A stretch of 64,000 bases of DNA from Acinetobacter wuhouensis (GTDB taxonomy: Bacteria; Pseudomonadota; Gammaproteobacteria; Pseudomonadales; Moraxellaceae). The stretch covers positions 992,001-1,056,000 of the forward strand of contig NZ_CP031716.1 in assembly GCF_001696605.3 (NCBI RefSeq), written 5' to 3'. The translations under genes and the position numbers were made by a program. The notes beneath the pieces were generated by a model. The model saw nothing but the letters and a program-made list of their open reading frames with translations, had not been told where the DNA came from and did no database searches. How positions within the stretch are numbered: position 1 is the first letter of the stretch; each line of letters starts with the position of its first letter. This document shows positions 1-7,660 of this stretch, piece after piece.

Positions 1-980
1 GAAGTTTCTTAGATCGAAAATTAGCAGCGTTACAGGCTTATTTCGAGTGGATGCCGATTCGTCCAGTTTCAGCCACTGATCACTTGAATATTTATCGTCA
101 ATTTGATTATGGCACATTGGTTCAACTCACCATGCTCGATACGCGTATTTTAGCGCGTGATCAACAGTTGGAATACGCCAACTATATGACAGCGACTGGT
201 TTAGATATTGCAAAATTTCAAGCAGATTTGACCAGTACTACTCGTACACTCATGGGGTATACACAACGTGAATGGTTGCAAAAGAAATTAGCGCAATCTA
301 CTGCAACTTGGAATGTGTTGGGTCAGCAAGTGTTGATGTCAAAAATGTTGATTCCTGCTGAATTGCTTATGTCTTTAGCTGCAATTACCAGTGGAAATGT
401 CACGACTGAAACATTAACAAAAATGAATCAGCAAATTACTGAATTGGTGACATTAAAAGTGCGGATGCAAAAGGGTGATCCTACTTTAACTGCAACTGAG
501 AAAGCACGTATTACGACGGTAGCACCTTATAATTTAGATGCGTGGGATGGTTATTATGCGGAGCGTGAAATTTTGTATGGCACGCTTAAGACCTTGAACA
601 AAAAAGTGGTCGTTTTAGCAGGGGATACTCATAATGCATGGGCTTCTAATTTGCATACGCAAACAGGGGATTTTGTCGGGGTCGAGTTGGCAACCAGTTC
701 GGTGTCTTCACCTGGGATGGAAAAGTATCTTAATATTCCTTTGGCACAGCTACAGCAGTTTGAGTTTGCATTCACAACTTTGATTGATGAATTAAATTAT
801 ACCAATTTAAATCAACGCGGTTATTTGAAAGTAGGTTTTACGGCACAACAGGTTCAAGCTGATTGGATTTTTGTGGATAGTATTAAAGAAAAAACCTATA
901 CCATCGACGCTAATCGTAAACATCAAGTGATATTGAATAATGCTTTGCAGGATGTAAGTACTGTTCAAAAGAGTGCGTAG
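1..980 (+). CDS. PhoD-like alkaline phosphatase/phosphodiesterase, C-terminal part (5' end outside window)
   Basis: The frame is open from the first bases of the window through the stop at 978-980. The residues before the first ATG (ending AYFEWMPIRP) are typical internal sequence of the PhoD family, so the ATG at 51 is not the start. PhoD enzymes are exported, metal-dependent phosphomono/diesterases. The late metal-binding motif is visible as GDTHNAW (about 618-641), preceded by a hydrophobic beta strand (KKVVVLA). About 320 codons of C-terminal region are present; the signal peptide and first metal-binding motifs must lie upstream. A hairpin terminator follows. The substrate cannot be deduced. 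The family call is firm; the physiological role (phosphate scavenging) is inferred from the family. Confidence 0.85.
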   Translation, partial: SFLDRKLAALQAYFEWMPIRPVSATDHLNIYRQFDYGTLVQLTMLDTRILARDQQLEYANYMTATGLDIAKFQADLTSTTRTLMGYTQREWLQKKLAQSTATWNVLGQQVLMSKMLIPAELLMSLAAITSGNVTTETLTKMNQQITELVTLKVRMQKGDPTLTATEKARITTVAPYNLDAWDGYYAEREILYGTLKTLNKKVVVLAGDTHNAWASNLHTQTGDFVGVELATSSVSSPGMEKYLNIPLAQLQQFEFAFTTLIDELNYTNLNQRGYLKVGFTAQQVQADWIFVDSIKEKTYTIDANRKHQVILNNALQDVSTVQKSA

Positions 981-1020
981 TCTTTTTTCTAACACAAGCA
1001 ATGGCTATATAGCGAAGCCA

Positions 1021-1050
1021 GCCAAGATTTAATTTAAGTCTTGGCTTTTT
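1021..1050 (+). terminator. Rho-independent terminator after the PhoD-like gene
   Basis: GCCAAGA (1021-1027) pairs with TCTTGGC (1039-1045) and is followed by TTTTTC. It lies 40 bases after the PhoD-like stop codon and points in the same direction. Confidence 0.75.
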
Positions 1051-1102
1051 CGTTTACGCTATTTTGTTTTTACTATTTGATTTAAATGAATTATTTTAGT
1101 GA

Positions 1103-1969
1103 CTAAGTTTTTAAATGCTGTGCTAAAGAGCCATTATCTCCAAATAATTTTTTACGATACTCAGCTTCAAGTTGTTCTGTTTGCATATTACGCGGATTAA
1201 AATCGTATTGTGTTACTTCAAACATACCTAAGGCTGCTCGAGTCAAAATTCCTAGTCGATTAACACCACCAAAACCTAGATAAAAACAATCATTTAAATC
1301 ACGTAAAGAGAACTTAATATCTTTACGTTTTAAAATTTTATACCAGTGTCCAAATAGAACAGGCGTGAGATGCTTCGTAATCCGTAATAGGGCAATACTT
1401 CTATTCCGTGGCGTATTACCACCCACTGCGGTTAAAACATCATAAGCCACAGATTTGTGCTCAAGCTCTTCTAGTGCATGCCACTCCCAAAGATCACGCT
1501 TTTCTTGCGTGGTTTTTTTCTGAATTAAACCATCTGTCAATAATAATCGTGCAAGGGTTGCAGTAAAGTGCTCCATGACTACTGTCGCAGCCAACTGGTC
1601 TATTTTATTTAACTTTCTAAATTGATCGAGGACACGTTTAGTTTGAGCTTCAATCTCTAAAACTTCGGAAAATTGTGAATCTAATAAATGCTTGTTTAAA
1701 GACTGATGTTCTCGACTATGAAACGCTTCTTGTGCAATAAATGTTTGAATATCTTTGCATAGTTGCTCATCGGAAATTTGATGACGCACATTACGTATAC
1801 TTTCGATAAAGAACATTTCACCAGGTGGAAACATTGCAGATAAAATAACGAATAATGAGGAAACAACAGTATTATCTTCATAATAAAAAGAAAACCTTTC
1901 TTCTTTTCGATGAGAAAGAATGACATTCCTTCGTACCATTTTCTCTATAGGATTATAAATTGTATTCAT
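1103..1969 (-). CDS. Predicted metal-dependent hydrolase (COG3687 / PF10118 type)
   Basis: 288-residue protein with the pattern of the COG3687 'predicted metal-dependent hydrolase' family, which has a ferritin-like all-helical look. Visible motifs are MFPPGEMFFIESIR (about 46-59), QEAFHSREH (80-88), MEHFTA (132-137) and WHALEELEHKSVAYDV (163-178). The regularly spaced Glu and His residues are what one expects for a di-metal centre. There is no signal peptide, so it is probably cytoplasmic; the substrate is unknown for the family. The start ATG at 1969 has an AGG-type ribosome site nine bases upstream. It is transcribed divergently from a TetR-type regulator starting at 2075, the usual arrangement of a regulator and its target. 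That regulator is interrupted by an insertion sequence, so this gene may be deregulated. Confidence 0.8.
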   Translation of the reverse strand: MNTIYNPIEKMVRRNVILSHRKEERFSFYYEDNTVVSSLFVILSAMFPPGEMFFIESIRNVRHQISDEQLCKDIQTFIAQEAFHSREHQSLNKHLLDSQFSEVLEIEAQTKRVLDQFRKLNKIDQLAATVVMEHFTATLARLLLTDGLIQKKTTQEKRDLWEWHALEELEHKSVAYDVLTAVGGNTPRNRSIALLRITKHLTPVLFGHWYKILKRKDIKFSLRDLNDCFYLGFGGVNRLGILTRAALGMFEVTQYDFNPRNMQTEQLEAEYRKKLFGDNGSLAQHLKT

Positions 1970-2623
1970 TGTTTTGACCTTTATCGGCTATATTTGTAAA
2001 GCTGAAAACGATAACTACAATCTATCAATGAATTTAAACGGAAAAAATACGGATTATAAGAGGGAGTTGTGGTAATGGTAACTATAAGAAAACCAAAACA
2101 AAATAGATCAAAGAATACCTATAATTCGATCCTTGGTGCAGGATTTATATCGGTAAAAAAATTTGGAATTGATGATGTAAGTGTACTGAAAGTTTGTGAA
2201 ATTGCAGGAGTGGGTTCTGGTAGTTTTTATGAGTATTTTAAAAACAAAGATGCTCTATTTATTGAAATGCATCAATATTTTATTTCGGAAATGTCTGATT
2301 TATTATTCAAAATTGGACCTGAAATATTTAATTTGGACATTCCTGATGCGATCAGAATGATCTTTGTTCGCATAGGTGAGTTTTTAGCACAAAATGAGAA
2401 TTTATATTTTTATTGGTTGAGTGTATGCGGTAAATACAATACTGAGGAAAGCCAAGTTAAAGCTGTAAAAACGGTGAATATTATGGCAATAGAATATGCA
2501 GTAAAACATCCAGAAGTATTACGTATAAAAAATCTAGAGATGGATCCGTAAATTTGAACAACTCCTATAAGTGATATTCTGCTCCTCAAATGATGTTATA
2601 AACATCAATATATGGAGTATTTT

Positions 2624-2929
2624 ATGGCACGTAGACCAAGAAGAAATCATTCAAATGATTTTAAAGCTAAGGTAGCACTTGCTGCGATTAAAGCAGAAAA
2701 AACACTTGCTGAATTGAGTGCTGAGTTTGATGTTCATCAAAACCAAATTATTGACTGGAAAAATCAATTGATCTCAGCTTCCTCGCAAGCTTTCGATCAA
2801 TCAAAAGCTCCAACAGAACCACCCATCGATCTAAAAAAACTACATGCAAAAATCGGTGAGCAGGCATTAGAAATTGATTTTTTAGAAGGTGTGTTGAAGA
2901 AACTGGGCCGCTTCAACCACAAAAGTTAA
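2624..2929 (+). CDS. IS3-family transposase OrfA (helix-turn-helix subunit)
   Basis: 101 residues from ATG 2624, which has GGAG at 2614-2617; an in-frame ATG at 2612 is less well placed. The N-terminal helix-turn-helix (DFKAKVALAAIKAEKT, then LAELSAEFDVHQNQIIDWK) is followed by a leucine-zipper-like stretch (LHAKIGEQALEIDFLEGVLK), as in IS3 OrfA proteins, which bind the element ends. The frame overlaps the -1 frame of orfB. The heptamer T-TTT-TTA at 2878-2884 is in the correct phase for -1 slippage and could produce the OrfAB fusion transposase. Confidence 0.9.
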   Translation: MARRPRRNHSNDFKAKVALAAIKAEKTLAELSAEFDVHQNQIIDWKNQLISASSQAFDQSKAPTEPPIDLKKLHAKIGEQALEIDFLEGVLKKLGRFNHKS

Positions 2930-3756
2930 TCGACGACTCACTTCAGATTTCAGTATCTAAGCAAGCTAAGCTGCTGAAAGTCTCCCGTGGTTGTTATTAC
3001 TATCGCCCAAAACCTGTGAGTGCATCAGATCTGAAGCTGATGCGATGTATTGATGAATTACATATGCAATATCCTTTTGCAGGCAGTCGTATGATGCGTG
3101 ATTTGTTGAATCGTCAAGGACATCATATAGGACGACGTCATACACGTACTTTAATGAAGAAAATGGGTATTCAGGCGTTATATTGCAAACCAAATTTAAG
3201 CCAGGCTAATCAAGCTCACCGTAAATATCCATATCTGCTCAAAGGGTTGGCTATTCAGCGCAGTAATCAAGTGTGGTCTACGGATATAACGTATATCCCT
3301 ATGGCAAAAGGCTTTGTTTATTTATGTGCTGTGATTGATTGGCATAGCCGCAAGGTACTTGCGCATAGGGTATCGATTAGTATGGAGGTGGATTTTTGTA
3401 TTTCGGCTTTAAATGAAGCGATTGAAAAATATGGTCGACCTGAAATATTTAATACAGACCAAGGCAGCCAGTTTACCAGTGATGCATTTATTGATGTATT
3501 GAAATCAAATGGCATTCAAATCAGTATGGATGGTAAAGGTCGATGGGTAGATAATGTGATGGTTGAACGATTATGGCGGAGCGTTAAATATGAAGAGGTG
3601 TATCTCAAAGCTTATAGCAGTGTCACAGATGCGAAAAAGCAATTAAGTGCATATTTTGAGTTTTATAATTTGAAACGACCTCATTCGAGTCTAGACAAAA
3701 TGACACCAAATGAGTTTTACTATGATCAGCTACCCCAACAAAACAAGGTGGCTTAA
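2884..3756 (+). CDS. IS3-family transposase OrfB (DDE integrase domain)
   Basis: The -1 frame relative to orfA is open from the putative slip site to TAA at 3754-3756. The first ATG in the frame is at 3016, but conserved OrfB sequence (ISVSKQAKLLKVSRGCYYY) lies upstream of it, so production by frameshift is more likely than independent initiation. Counting from the ATG at 3016, the catalytic triad is D90 (STDITYIP), D148 (NTDQGSQFTS) and E184 (VMVERLWRSVKYEE), the DD(35)E spacing of retroviral-type integrases. The end RPHSSLDKMTPNEFY is typical. No internal stop is present. Confidence 0.9.
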   Translation, partial: RRCVEETGPLQPQKLIDDSLQISVSKQAKLLKVSRGCYYYRPKPVSASDLKLMRCIDELHMQYPFAGSRMMRDLLNRQGHHIGRRHTRTLMKKMGIQALYCKPNLSQANQAHRKYPYLLKGLAIQRSNQVWSTDITYIPMAKGFVYLCAVIDWHSRKVLAHRVSISMEVDFCISALNEAIEKYGRPEIFNTDQGSQFTSDAFIDVLKSNGIQISMDGKGRWVDNVMVERLWRSVKYEEVYLKAYSSVTDAKKQLSAYFEFYNLKRPHSSLDKMTPNEFYYDQLPQQNKVA

Positions 3757-4104
3757 CTAGAGCGGAATATCACTTATAAATACGCTTTTAGTTGTTCAAA
3801 CAAGTGGGACCACCTCTATCTCAAATTGATGGTTTATATTTTGATTACATCGAGTATTGCGTTAACTATGAATTTCTTCTCAAGTAAAAATACAGGTTTT
3901 ACTTATGAGGAATTAATTGATTGTTTAATTGATATCACGATGTCTTATATAGAAGATGATCGGAATAAGCTTAAGATTTAATGAACTATAATTAAAACTC
4001 AATCAATATAAAAGCATCAATGTTAAGAATAATCTCCAATGAAAGTACCTTAGGAAATTAGGTTAAGTTGTTGAAAAGTAATATGATGGTTTTATAGTGG
4101 CGCA

Positions 4105-4836
4105 TTATGTAATGCTGTCCATATATTCGTCTAAGTCGATAAATTTATAAGACTTAGACATTTCATTTTCATACTTTAAAAGTTGTAAATGCAGTTCTAA
4201 ATAAGTCGCCAATTGTTTTTGTAAGACTTGGTATTTATCAGAATCCTTTTTTACCCAGTACATTTTAAATTTTGCTTTCTTGGCTTGTTTATACGCCCAA
4301 AAACATGAGCGACGAATCTGTTGTAATTGATAATATTCTGTATCTTTGGTGCTATCCCGAAATAAATTTTCTTTATAAAACTGAACGAAACCAAAGTTCA
4401 TGGCAAAGAAAAATAAAACACCTTGTAAAAGTATGCTCTCAAAAAAATAAATATTGAGCGCTTGGACAATAATGAGCACAGCGAGTTTGAATGGGGTGTT
4501 GTTAAGTTGATGATAAAGATGAGTAGAACTATGTTTTATTTGATTGATAATTAACGGCACAATGATCATAAAAAACAGCATGATGCTTAATGCTGAAATA
4601 CTATTGGCTTGAAATTCATTAAATTGATGAAAATGACTCGCAATATATTTGCCTAAGCTAAAATAAATACTGCAAAAAATCATGACAGCAAGCACCCAAG
4701 GAATAAACTCCTTTGCTTCATCCAAGATGCCTTTGGTTTTAATTTGGCTATAAAATAAAAAGTTACGCTTAAAGGCTTGTGGATATTGTTGTTGAAGTTG
4801 ATTTAAATAGAGAGAAACTTGCTTGTTTTGAATCAT
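4105..4836 (-). CDS. Hypothetical multi-pass membrane protein
   Basis: 243 residues, family not recognised. Hydrophobic segments are visible at roughly residues 46-66 (WVLAVMIFCSIYFSLG), 82-100 (LSIMLFFMIIVPLIIN) and 118-150 (two adjacent segments around LAVLIIVQALNIYFF and FFFAMNFGFV). They are flanked by a charged N-terminal region and a basic cytosolic-looking C-terminal third rich in Lys, Gln and Tyr. Four membrane helices are likely. It stands alone between the interrupted tetR gene and the tRNA pair. The start ATG at 4836 is the first in the frame. No enzymatic motif is visible. Confidence 0.6.
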   Translation of the reverse strand: MIQNKQVSLYLNQLQQQYPQAFKRNFLFYSQIKTKGILDEAKEFIPWVLAVMIFCSIYFSLGKYIASHFHQFNEFQANSISALSIMLFFMIIVPLIINQIKHSSTHLYHQLNNTPFKLAVLIIVQALNIYFFESILLQGVLFFFAMNFGFVQFYKENLFRDSTKDTEYYQLQQIRRSCFWAYKQAKKAKFKMYWVKKDSDKYQVLQKQLATYLELHLQLLKYENEMSKSYKFIDLDEYMDSIT

Positions 4837-4941
4837 ATTGGCTTCGCTTATCTAAATTTTAACTTGAGTTGTCACATCGTTGTAATATTAACATAAAAAA
4901 CCGATATGGAAGCTCTATAGGCTTAAGCATAAAAGTCTAGG

Positions 4942-4966
4942 CATAAAAAAACCTGCATTTAGCAGG
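4942..4966 (-). terminator. Terminator after the tRNA-Cys/tRNA-Leu unit
   Basis: On the minus strand CCTGC-TAAAT-GCAGG is followed by TTTTTT. It lies about 35 bases downstream of tRNA-Leu and closes the minus-strand tRNA transcript. Confidence 0.75.
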
Positions 4967-5000
4967 ATTCTTTATTGCACCACTTTAAGAAGTATTAAAA

Positions 5001-5086
5001 TGGTGCCCGAGGCCAGACTCGAACTGGCACGCTTTGTGGGCGGGGGATTTTAAATCCCCTGTGTCTACCGATTTCACCACTCGGGC
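5001..5086 (-). tRNA. tRNA-Leu (anticodon UAA)
   Basis: 86-nt cloverleaf on the minus strand with encoded CCA. The acceptor starts GCCCGAG, the anticodon arm is GGGGA-TTTAAAA-TCCCC giving anticodon TAA, the long variable arm is typical of class II tRNA-Leu, and the T-arm contains GTTCGAGTC. It is 12 bases downstream of tRNA-Cys and presumably co-transcribed with it. Confidence 0.95.
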
Positions 5087-5098
5087 ATTTTAACAAGA

Positions 5099-5172
5099 TG
5101 GAGGCGGAGGTCGGAATCGAACCGGCGTCCACGGAGTTGCAGTCCGCTGCATGACCACTCTGCCACCCCGCC
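5099..5172 (-). tRNA. tRNA-Cys (anticodon GCA)
   Basis: 74-nt cloverleaf on the minus strand with encoded CCA. The acceptor is GGCGGGG, the anticodon loop reads CTGCAAC (GCA), and the T-loop is GTTCGATTC. It is first in a two-tRNA transcript with tRNA-Leu. Confidence 0.95.
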
Positions 5173-5324
5173 ACGTCTTGTTGATGCGTATATTAGCAAC
5201 CTTTGAAAAAAAAACAATACTAGTTTTCATACGGATGCACATAAATTCGGCATACAGAAGAAAATTGTCTAAATAATCATGTATTATTTGCAAAATTGAT
5301 TCATATCTACTTTGGAGATGTGCC

Positions 5325-6173
5325 GTGGCATTGGTATTAGATGGTCGCGCATTAGCGAAACAAATTGAAGCAGACTTGTTGACTCGTGTTGAAGCTTTAA
5401 AAGCAAAAACAGGTCGTACCCCAATTTTAGCGACTATTTTGGTCGGTGATGATGGTGCATCTGCGACTTATGTACGTATGAAAGGCAATGCTTGCCGTCG
5501 TGTTGGGATGGATTCTTTAAAAGTAGAATTGCCAACTGAAACGACAACTGAACAGCTATTGGCTGAAATTGAAAAATTAAATGCTAATCCTGATGTTCAC
5601 GGTATTCTTTTACAGCATCCAGTTCCTGCGCAAATTGATGAACGTGCTTGTTTTGATGCGATTTCATTGGCTAAAGACGTAGATGGCGTGACTTGTCTTG
5701 GTTTTGGTCGTATGGCGATGGGCGAAGCTGCTTATGGTTCAGCAACTCCAGCGGGTATCATGACCATTCTTAAAGAAAACAACATTGAAATTGCAGGCAA
5801 ACATGCGGTGGTTGTAGGTCGTTCTGCAATTTTAGGTAAACCAATGGCGGCAATGTTGCTTGAAGCGAATGCGACAGTAACGATTTGCCATAGCCGTACT
5901 CAAGATTTAGCAAGCTTTGTCAAACAAGCGGACATCATTGTTGGCGCAGTAGGTAAAGCTGAACTCATCCAAAAAGATTGGATTAAACAAGGTGCAGTAG
6001 TTGTAGATGCTGGTTTCCATCCTCGTGATGGCGGTGGTGTGGGTGATATTCAATTGGTTGGTATTGAAGAAGTTGCTTCTGCATATACACCTGTTCCGGG
6101 TGGTGTAGGTCCAATGACCATTACCACTTTGATTCGTCAGACTGTAGAAGCAGCTGAGAAAGAATTGGGTTAA
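5325..6173 (+). CDS. folD: Bifunctional methylene-THF dehydrogenase / methenyl-THF cyclohydrolase
   Basis: 282 residues, the normal FolD length. The enzyme interconverts 5,10-methylene-, methenyl- and 10-formyl-tetrahydrofolate in the cytosol, supplying one-carbon units for purine and formyl-Met synthesis. The catalytic Lys lies in [12 protein letters not shown] (K53). Other family motifs are LLQHPVP (about 96-101), the NADP-binding [11 protein letters not shown] (163-173) and PGGVGPMT near residue 258. The start is GTG 5325 with GGAG at 5314-5317, eight bases upstream. It is followed by a palindromic intergenic repeat and no clear terminator. Confidence 0.97.
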   Translation: MALVLDGRALAKQIEADLLTRVEALKAKTGRTPILATILVGDDGASATYVRMKGNACRRVGMDSLKVELPTETTTEQLLAEIEKLNANPDVHGILLQHPVPAQIDERACFDAISLAKDVDGVTCLGFGRMAMGEAAYGSATPAGIMTILKENNIEIAGKHAVVVGRSAILGKPMAAMLLEANATVTICHSRTQDLASFVKQADIIVGAVGKAELIQKDWIKQGAVVVDAGFHPRDGGGVGDIQLVGIEEVASAYTPVPGGVGPMTITTLIRQTVEAAEKELG

Positions 6174-6181
6174 TGCTTTTG

Positions 6182-6262
6182 CTCCTTCTCCTTTGGGGAG
6201 AAGGTTGGGATGAGGGGGTATTAGACCTCTCCCTAACCCTCTCCTGAAAGGAGAGGGGACTC
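6182..6262 (+). repeat. REP-like intergenic inverted repeat
   Basis: Two related half units lie in inverted orientation. The first contains CTTCTCCTTTGGGGAGAAGG followed by TTGGGATGAGGG. The second, read on the opposite strand, contains CCTCTCCTTTCAGGAGAGGG followed by TTAGGGAGAGG. Each half is a small hairpin and together they form a larger cruciform between folD and the next gene. This resembles the widespread gammaproteobacterial 'CCCTCTCC' intergenic palindromes; a role in mRNA stability is inferred only. Confidence 0.7.
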
Positions 6263-6289
6263 TCAATATTAAAATGAATTAAAAAAAAT

Positions 6290-6958
6290 ATGAGCTGTAC
6301 ATTTCAATTGCAAAAAGCCCCGCAACATTTACTCGATGCTTTGCATGATGTTATTCCGCATTGCGAACTGATGGCGCAACAGTTGCCAGAAACGCCTATT
6401 TCCTTGTGGTTAATTCCACCAGTATTTCCAACAGATCGTCTAGATGATGAAGTGATTCGTCGTATTTGGAATGATACGCCGTATTGGATATTCTGTTGGG
6501 CTTCTGGTTTGGCAATGGCGCAATGGTTGTTGGCTGAACCCCATCATGTAAAAAATAAAGTGGTGTTGGACTTTGGTGCAGGTTCAGGTGTGGTTGCAAT
6601 TGCCGCGAAAATGGCGGGTGCGAAGCGTGTCATTTGTTGTGATATAGATCAAGTCAGCTTAGATGCATGTCGTGAAAATGCCTTGCTGAATGATATTGAG
6701 CTTGAATATCTGGATGATCTGTATAAGGCAGAACAGGTTGATGTCCTGCTTGCTGCCGATGTGCTCTATGATCAATGCAATCGTTTTTTCTTAGATGAAT
6801 TTTTAAAATTTTCACCCGAAGTGTGGGTAGCAGATAGTCGTGTGAAAAACTTTAGCCATCCACATTATCAAAAATTAGATGAACGCAGTGCAACGACATG
6901 GCCAGATTTGGATGAAGCCAAAGAGTTTAGAAATGTGAGTTTTTATAAGACGCTATGA
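6290..6958 (+). CDS. Class I SAM-dependent methyltransferase (COG3897-like)
   Basis: 222 residues with a Rossmann-type S-adenosylmethionine site: VVLDFGAGSGVVAIAAKMAG (motif I, about 91-110), CCDIDQ (acidic end of strand 2, about 117-122) and LLAADVLYD (motif IV region). The N-terminal region with TPYWIFCWASGLAMAQWL matches the pattern of the METTL20/NNMT-like group, several of which methylate lysines of proteins such as electron-transfer flavoprotein or ribosomal proteins. The substrate here is not determinable. It begins 116 bases after folD beyond the REP-like repeat. The stop codon is embedded in the loop of its own terminator hairpin. Confidence 0.8.
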   Translation: MSCTFQLQKAPQHLLDALHDVIPHCELMAQQLPETPISLWLIPPVFPTDRLDDEVIRRIWNDTPYWIFCWASGLAMAQWLLAEPHHVKNKVVLDFGAGSGVVAIAAKMAGAKRVICCDIDQVSLDACRENALLNDIELEYLDDLYKAEQVDVLLAADVLYDQCNRFFLDEFLKFSPEVWVADSRVKNFSHPHYQKLDERSATTWPDLDEAKEFRNVSFYKTL

Positions 6959-6972
6959 TCGCGTCTTATTTA
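6945..6972 (+). terminator. Terminator overlapping the methyltransferase stop codon
   Basis: A perfect 9-bp stem ATAAGACGC (6945-6953) / GCGTCTTAT (6961-6969) has a 7-base loop that contains the TGA stop at 6956-6958. A short T-rich tail follows. Confidence 0.65.
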
Positions 6973-7000
6973 TTGGGCTAATCAACGATTTATTCAAAAA

Positions 7001-7426
7001 TTAAGAACAAGTATAACGTACAACATGCAAAGTGCTTGGACGAGTATCTAAAGCTTGACGAGTCGCATAGTTTTCACTGCTATTCGCTGTTTGAGTATTT
7101 GAAAGTCCAAATGAAGTACGGCTATGTCCAAGTTGCACACCAGTTTTACTCTCAGCAACCTGAGGGTTAATAATCTCGTTTACACTCAGTACATTAAGTT
7201 TATAAGTTTTAGTTTCACCGAGTACTTTTTTACACGTACGCTGTAACTTATTGACATCTAAATCAGAATTGGCGCGACCGGATAAAGTATATGCAAGCGT
7301 TGCACTATCGGTTGTTTGATTTTCTATTTGATAACCTGTTACACCGTTATATTGGCGAGGTGTTGTTTGACATGCTGAAAGTGCTAAAACAACTAAACTA
7401 AAGCTTGCTAATGTGATCTTTTTCAT
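7001..7426 (-). CDS. Small predicted lipoprotein of unknown function
   Basis: 141 residues. The N terminus MKKITLASFSLVVLALSAC is a signal peptide with lipobox LSAC (Cys about 19), so the mature protein should be lipid-anchored in the outer membrane. The mature part is polar, Thr/Ser/Asn rich, with two further cysteines (CKK about 76 and the penultimate residue) that could form a disulfide. No domain was recognised. It is convergent with the methyltransferase and shares an intergenic terminator region with the next minus-strand gene upstream. Confidence 0.65.
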   Translation of the reverse strand: MKKITLASFSLVVLALSACQTTPRQYNGVTGYQIENQTTDSATLAYTLSGRANSDLDVNKLQRTCKKVLGETKTYKLNVLSVNEIINPQVAESKTGVQLGHSRTSFGLSNTQTANSSENYATRQALDTRPSTLHVVRYTCS

Positions 7427-7506
7427 CTTTTAAAGTCCTCGCTTTTTGAATACTTTTTAGTATGCCACAGCTTTGAGTTTTAAACGATGCTTGAATTGTT
7501 CAATAA

Positions 7507-7542
7507 AAAAGGCTTTTTCTAAACCTGTAGAAAAAGCCTTTT
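7507..7542. terminator. Bidirectional terminator
   Basis: AAAAGGCTTTTTCT (7507-7520) pairs perfectly with AGAAAAAGCCTTTT (7529-7542) around an 8-base loop. It is placed to stop transcription of the kgtP-like gene on the minus strand. Confidence 0.75.
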
Positions 7543-7555
7543 CATGAATGAGACT

Positions 7556-7648
7556 AGGGTCTGTTGATAATTCGTCTATGTTTGCGACTTTGTGTATTTT
7601 TTAGCTGATACTAGGCGTGAAATACGAAACTTAGTCATTCTAAGTGAG
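7556..7648 (+). repeat. MITE-like repeat, copy A (partial)
   Basis: It starts AGGGTCTGTTGA and shares blocks such as ATTCGTCTATGTTTGCGAC, AGGCGTGAAATACGAAA and TTAGTCATTCTAA with copy B at 16833. Similarity stops near 7648, about 12 bases before the stop codon of the kgtP-like gene. No opposite end is visible, so this is a truncated copy. Confidence 0.7.
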
Positions 7649-7660
7649 TTTTAAACACAC

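Larger units (their letters stand above)
2536..3817 (+). mobile_element. IS3-family insertion sequence, 1282 bp, in a tetR-type gene
   Basis: The element has imperfect terminal inverted repeats: AGAGATGGATCC at the left and, read inward from the right, AGAGGTGGTCCC. Both ends continue into a shared TTTGAACAACT block and then a shared TATAAGTGATATTC block. It is flanked by a direct duplication ATCT (2532-2535 and 3818-3821), the 3-5 bp size expected of IS3 elements. It carries two overlapping frames, orfA and orfB in -1 phase. Both frames and both ends are intact, so the copy is potentially active. The subgroup was not assigned. Confidence 0.92.
2075..3981 (+). pseudogene. TetR/AcrR-family regulator interrupted by an IS3-family element
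   Basis: The 5' part (2075-2535) encodes a TetR-type N-terminal helix-turn-helix: a helix near NTYNSILGAG, then KVCEIAGVGSGSFYEYFKNK. The 3' part (3822-3981) encodes a helical C-terminal tail ending at TAA 3979-3981. Removing the insertion (2536-3817) and one copy of the 4-bp duplication ATCT rejoins the parts exactly in frame to give 206 residues, a normal TetR length. In the present sequence the frame runs into the IS and stops at 2549-2551 after about 157 codons, losing the last quarter of the ligand/dimer domain. The start is ATG 2075 (AGGGAG at 2061-2066); a GTG two codons earlier is less well placed. It is divergent from the metal hydrolase at 1103-1969, its most likely target. The truncated product might still bind DNA but is probably not a functional regulator. 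Confidence 0.88.

Noticed and set aside
5907..6266. 119-codon minus-strand frame opposite folD
   Set aside because: It begins in the REP-like repeat and continues antisense to folD; an overlap artefact.
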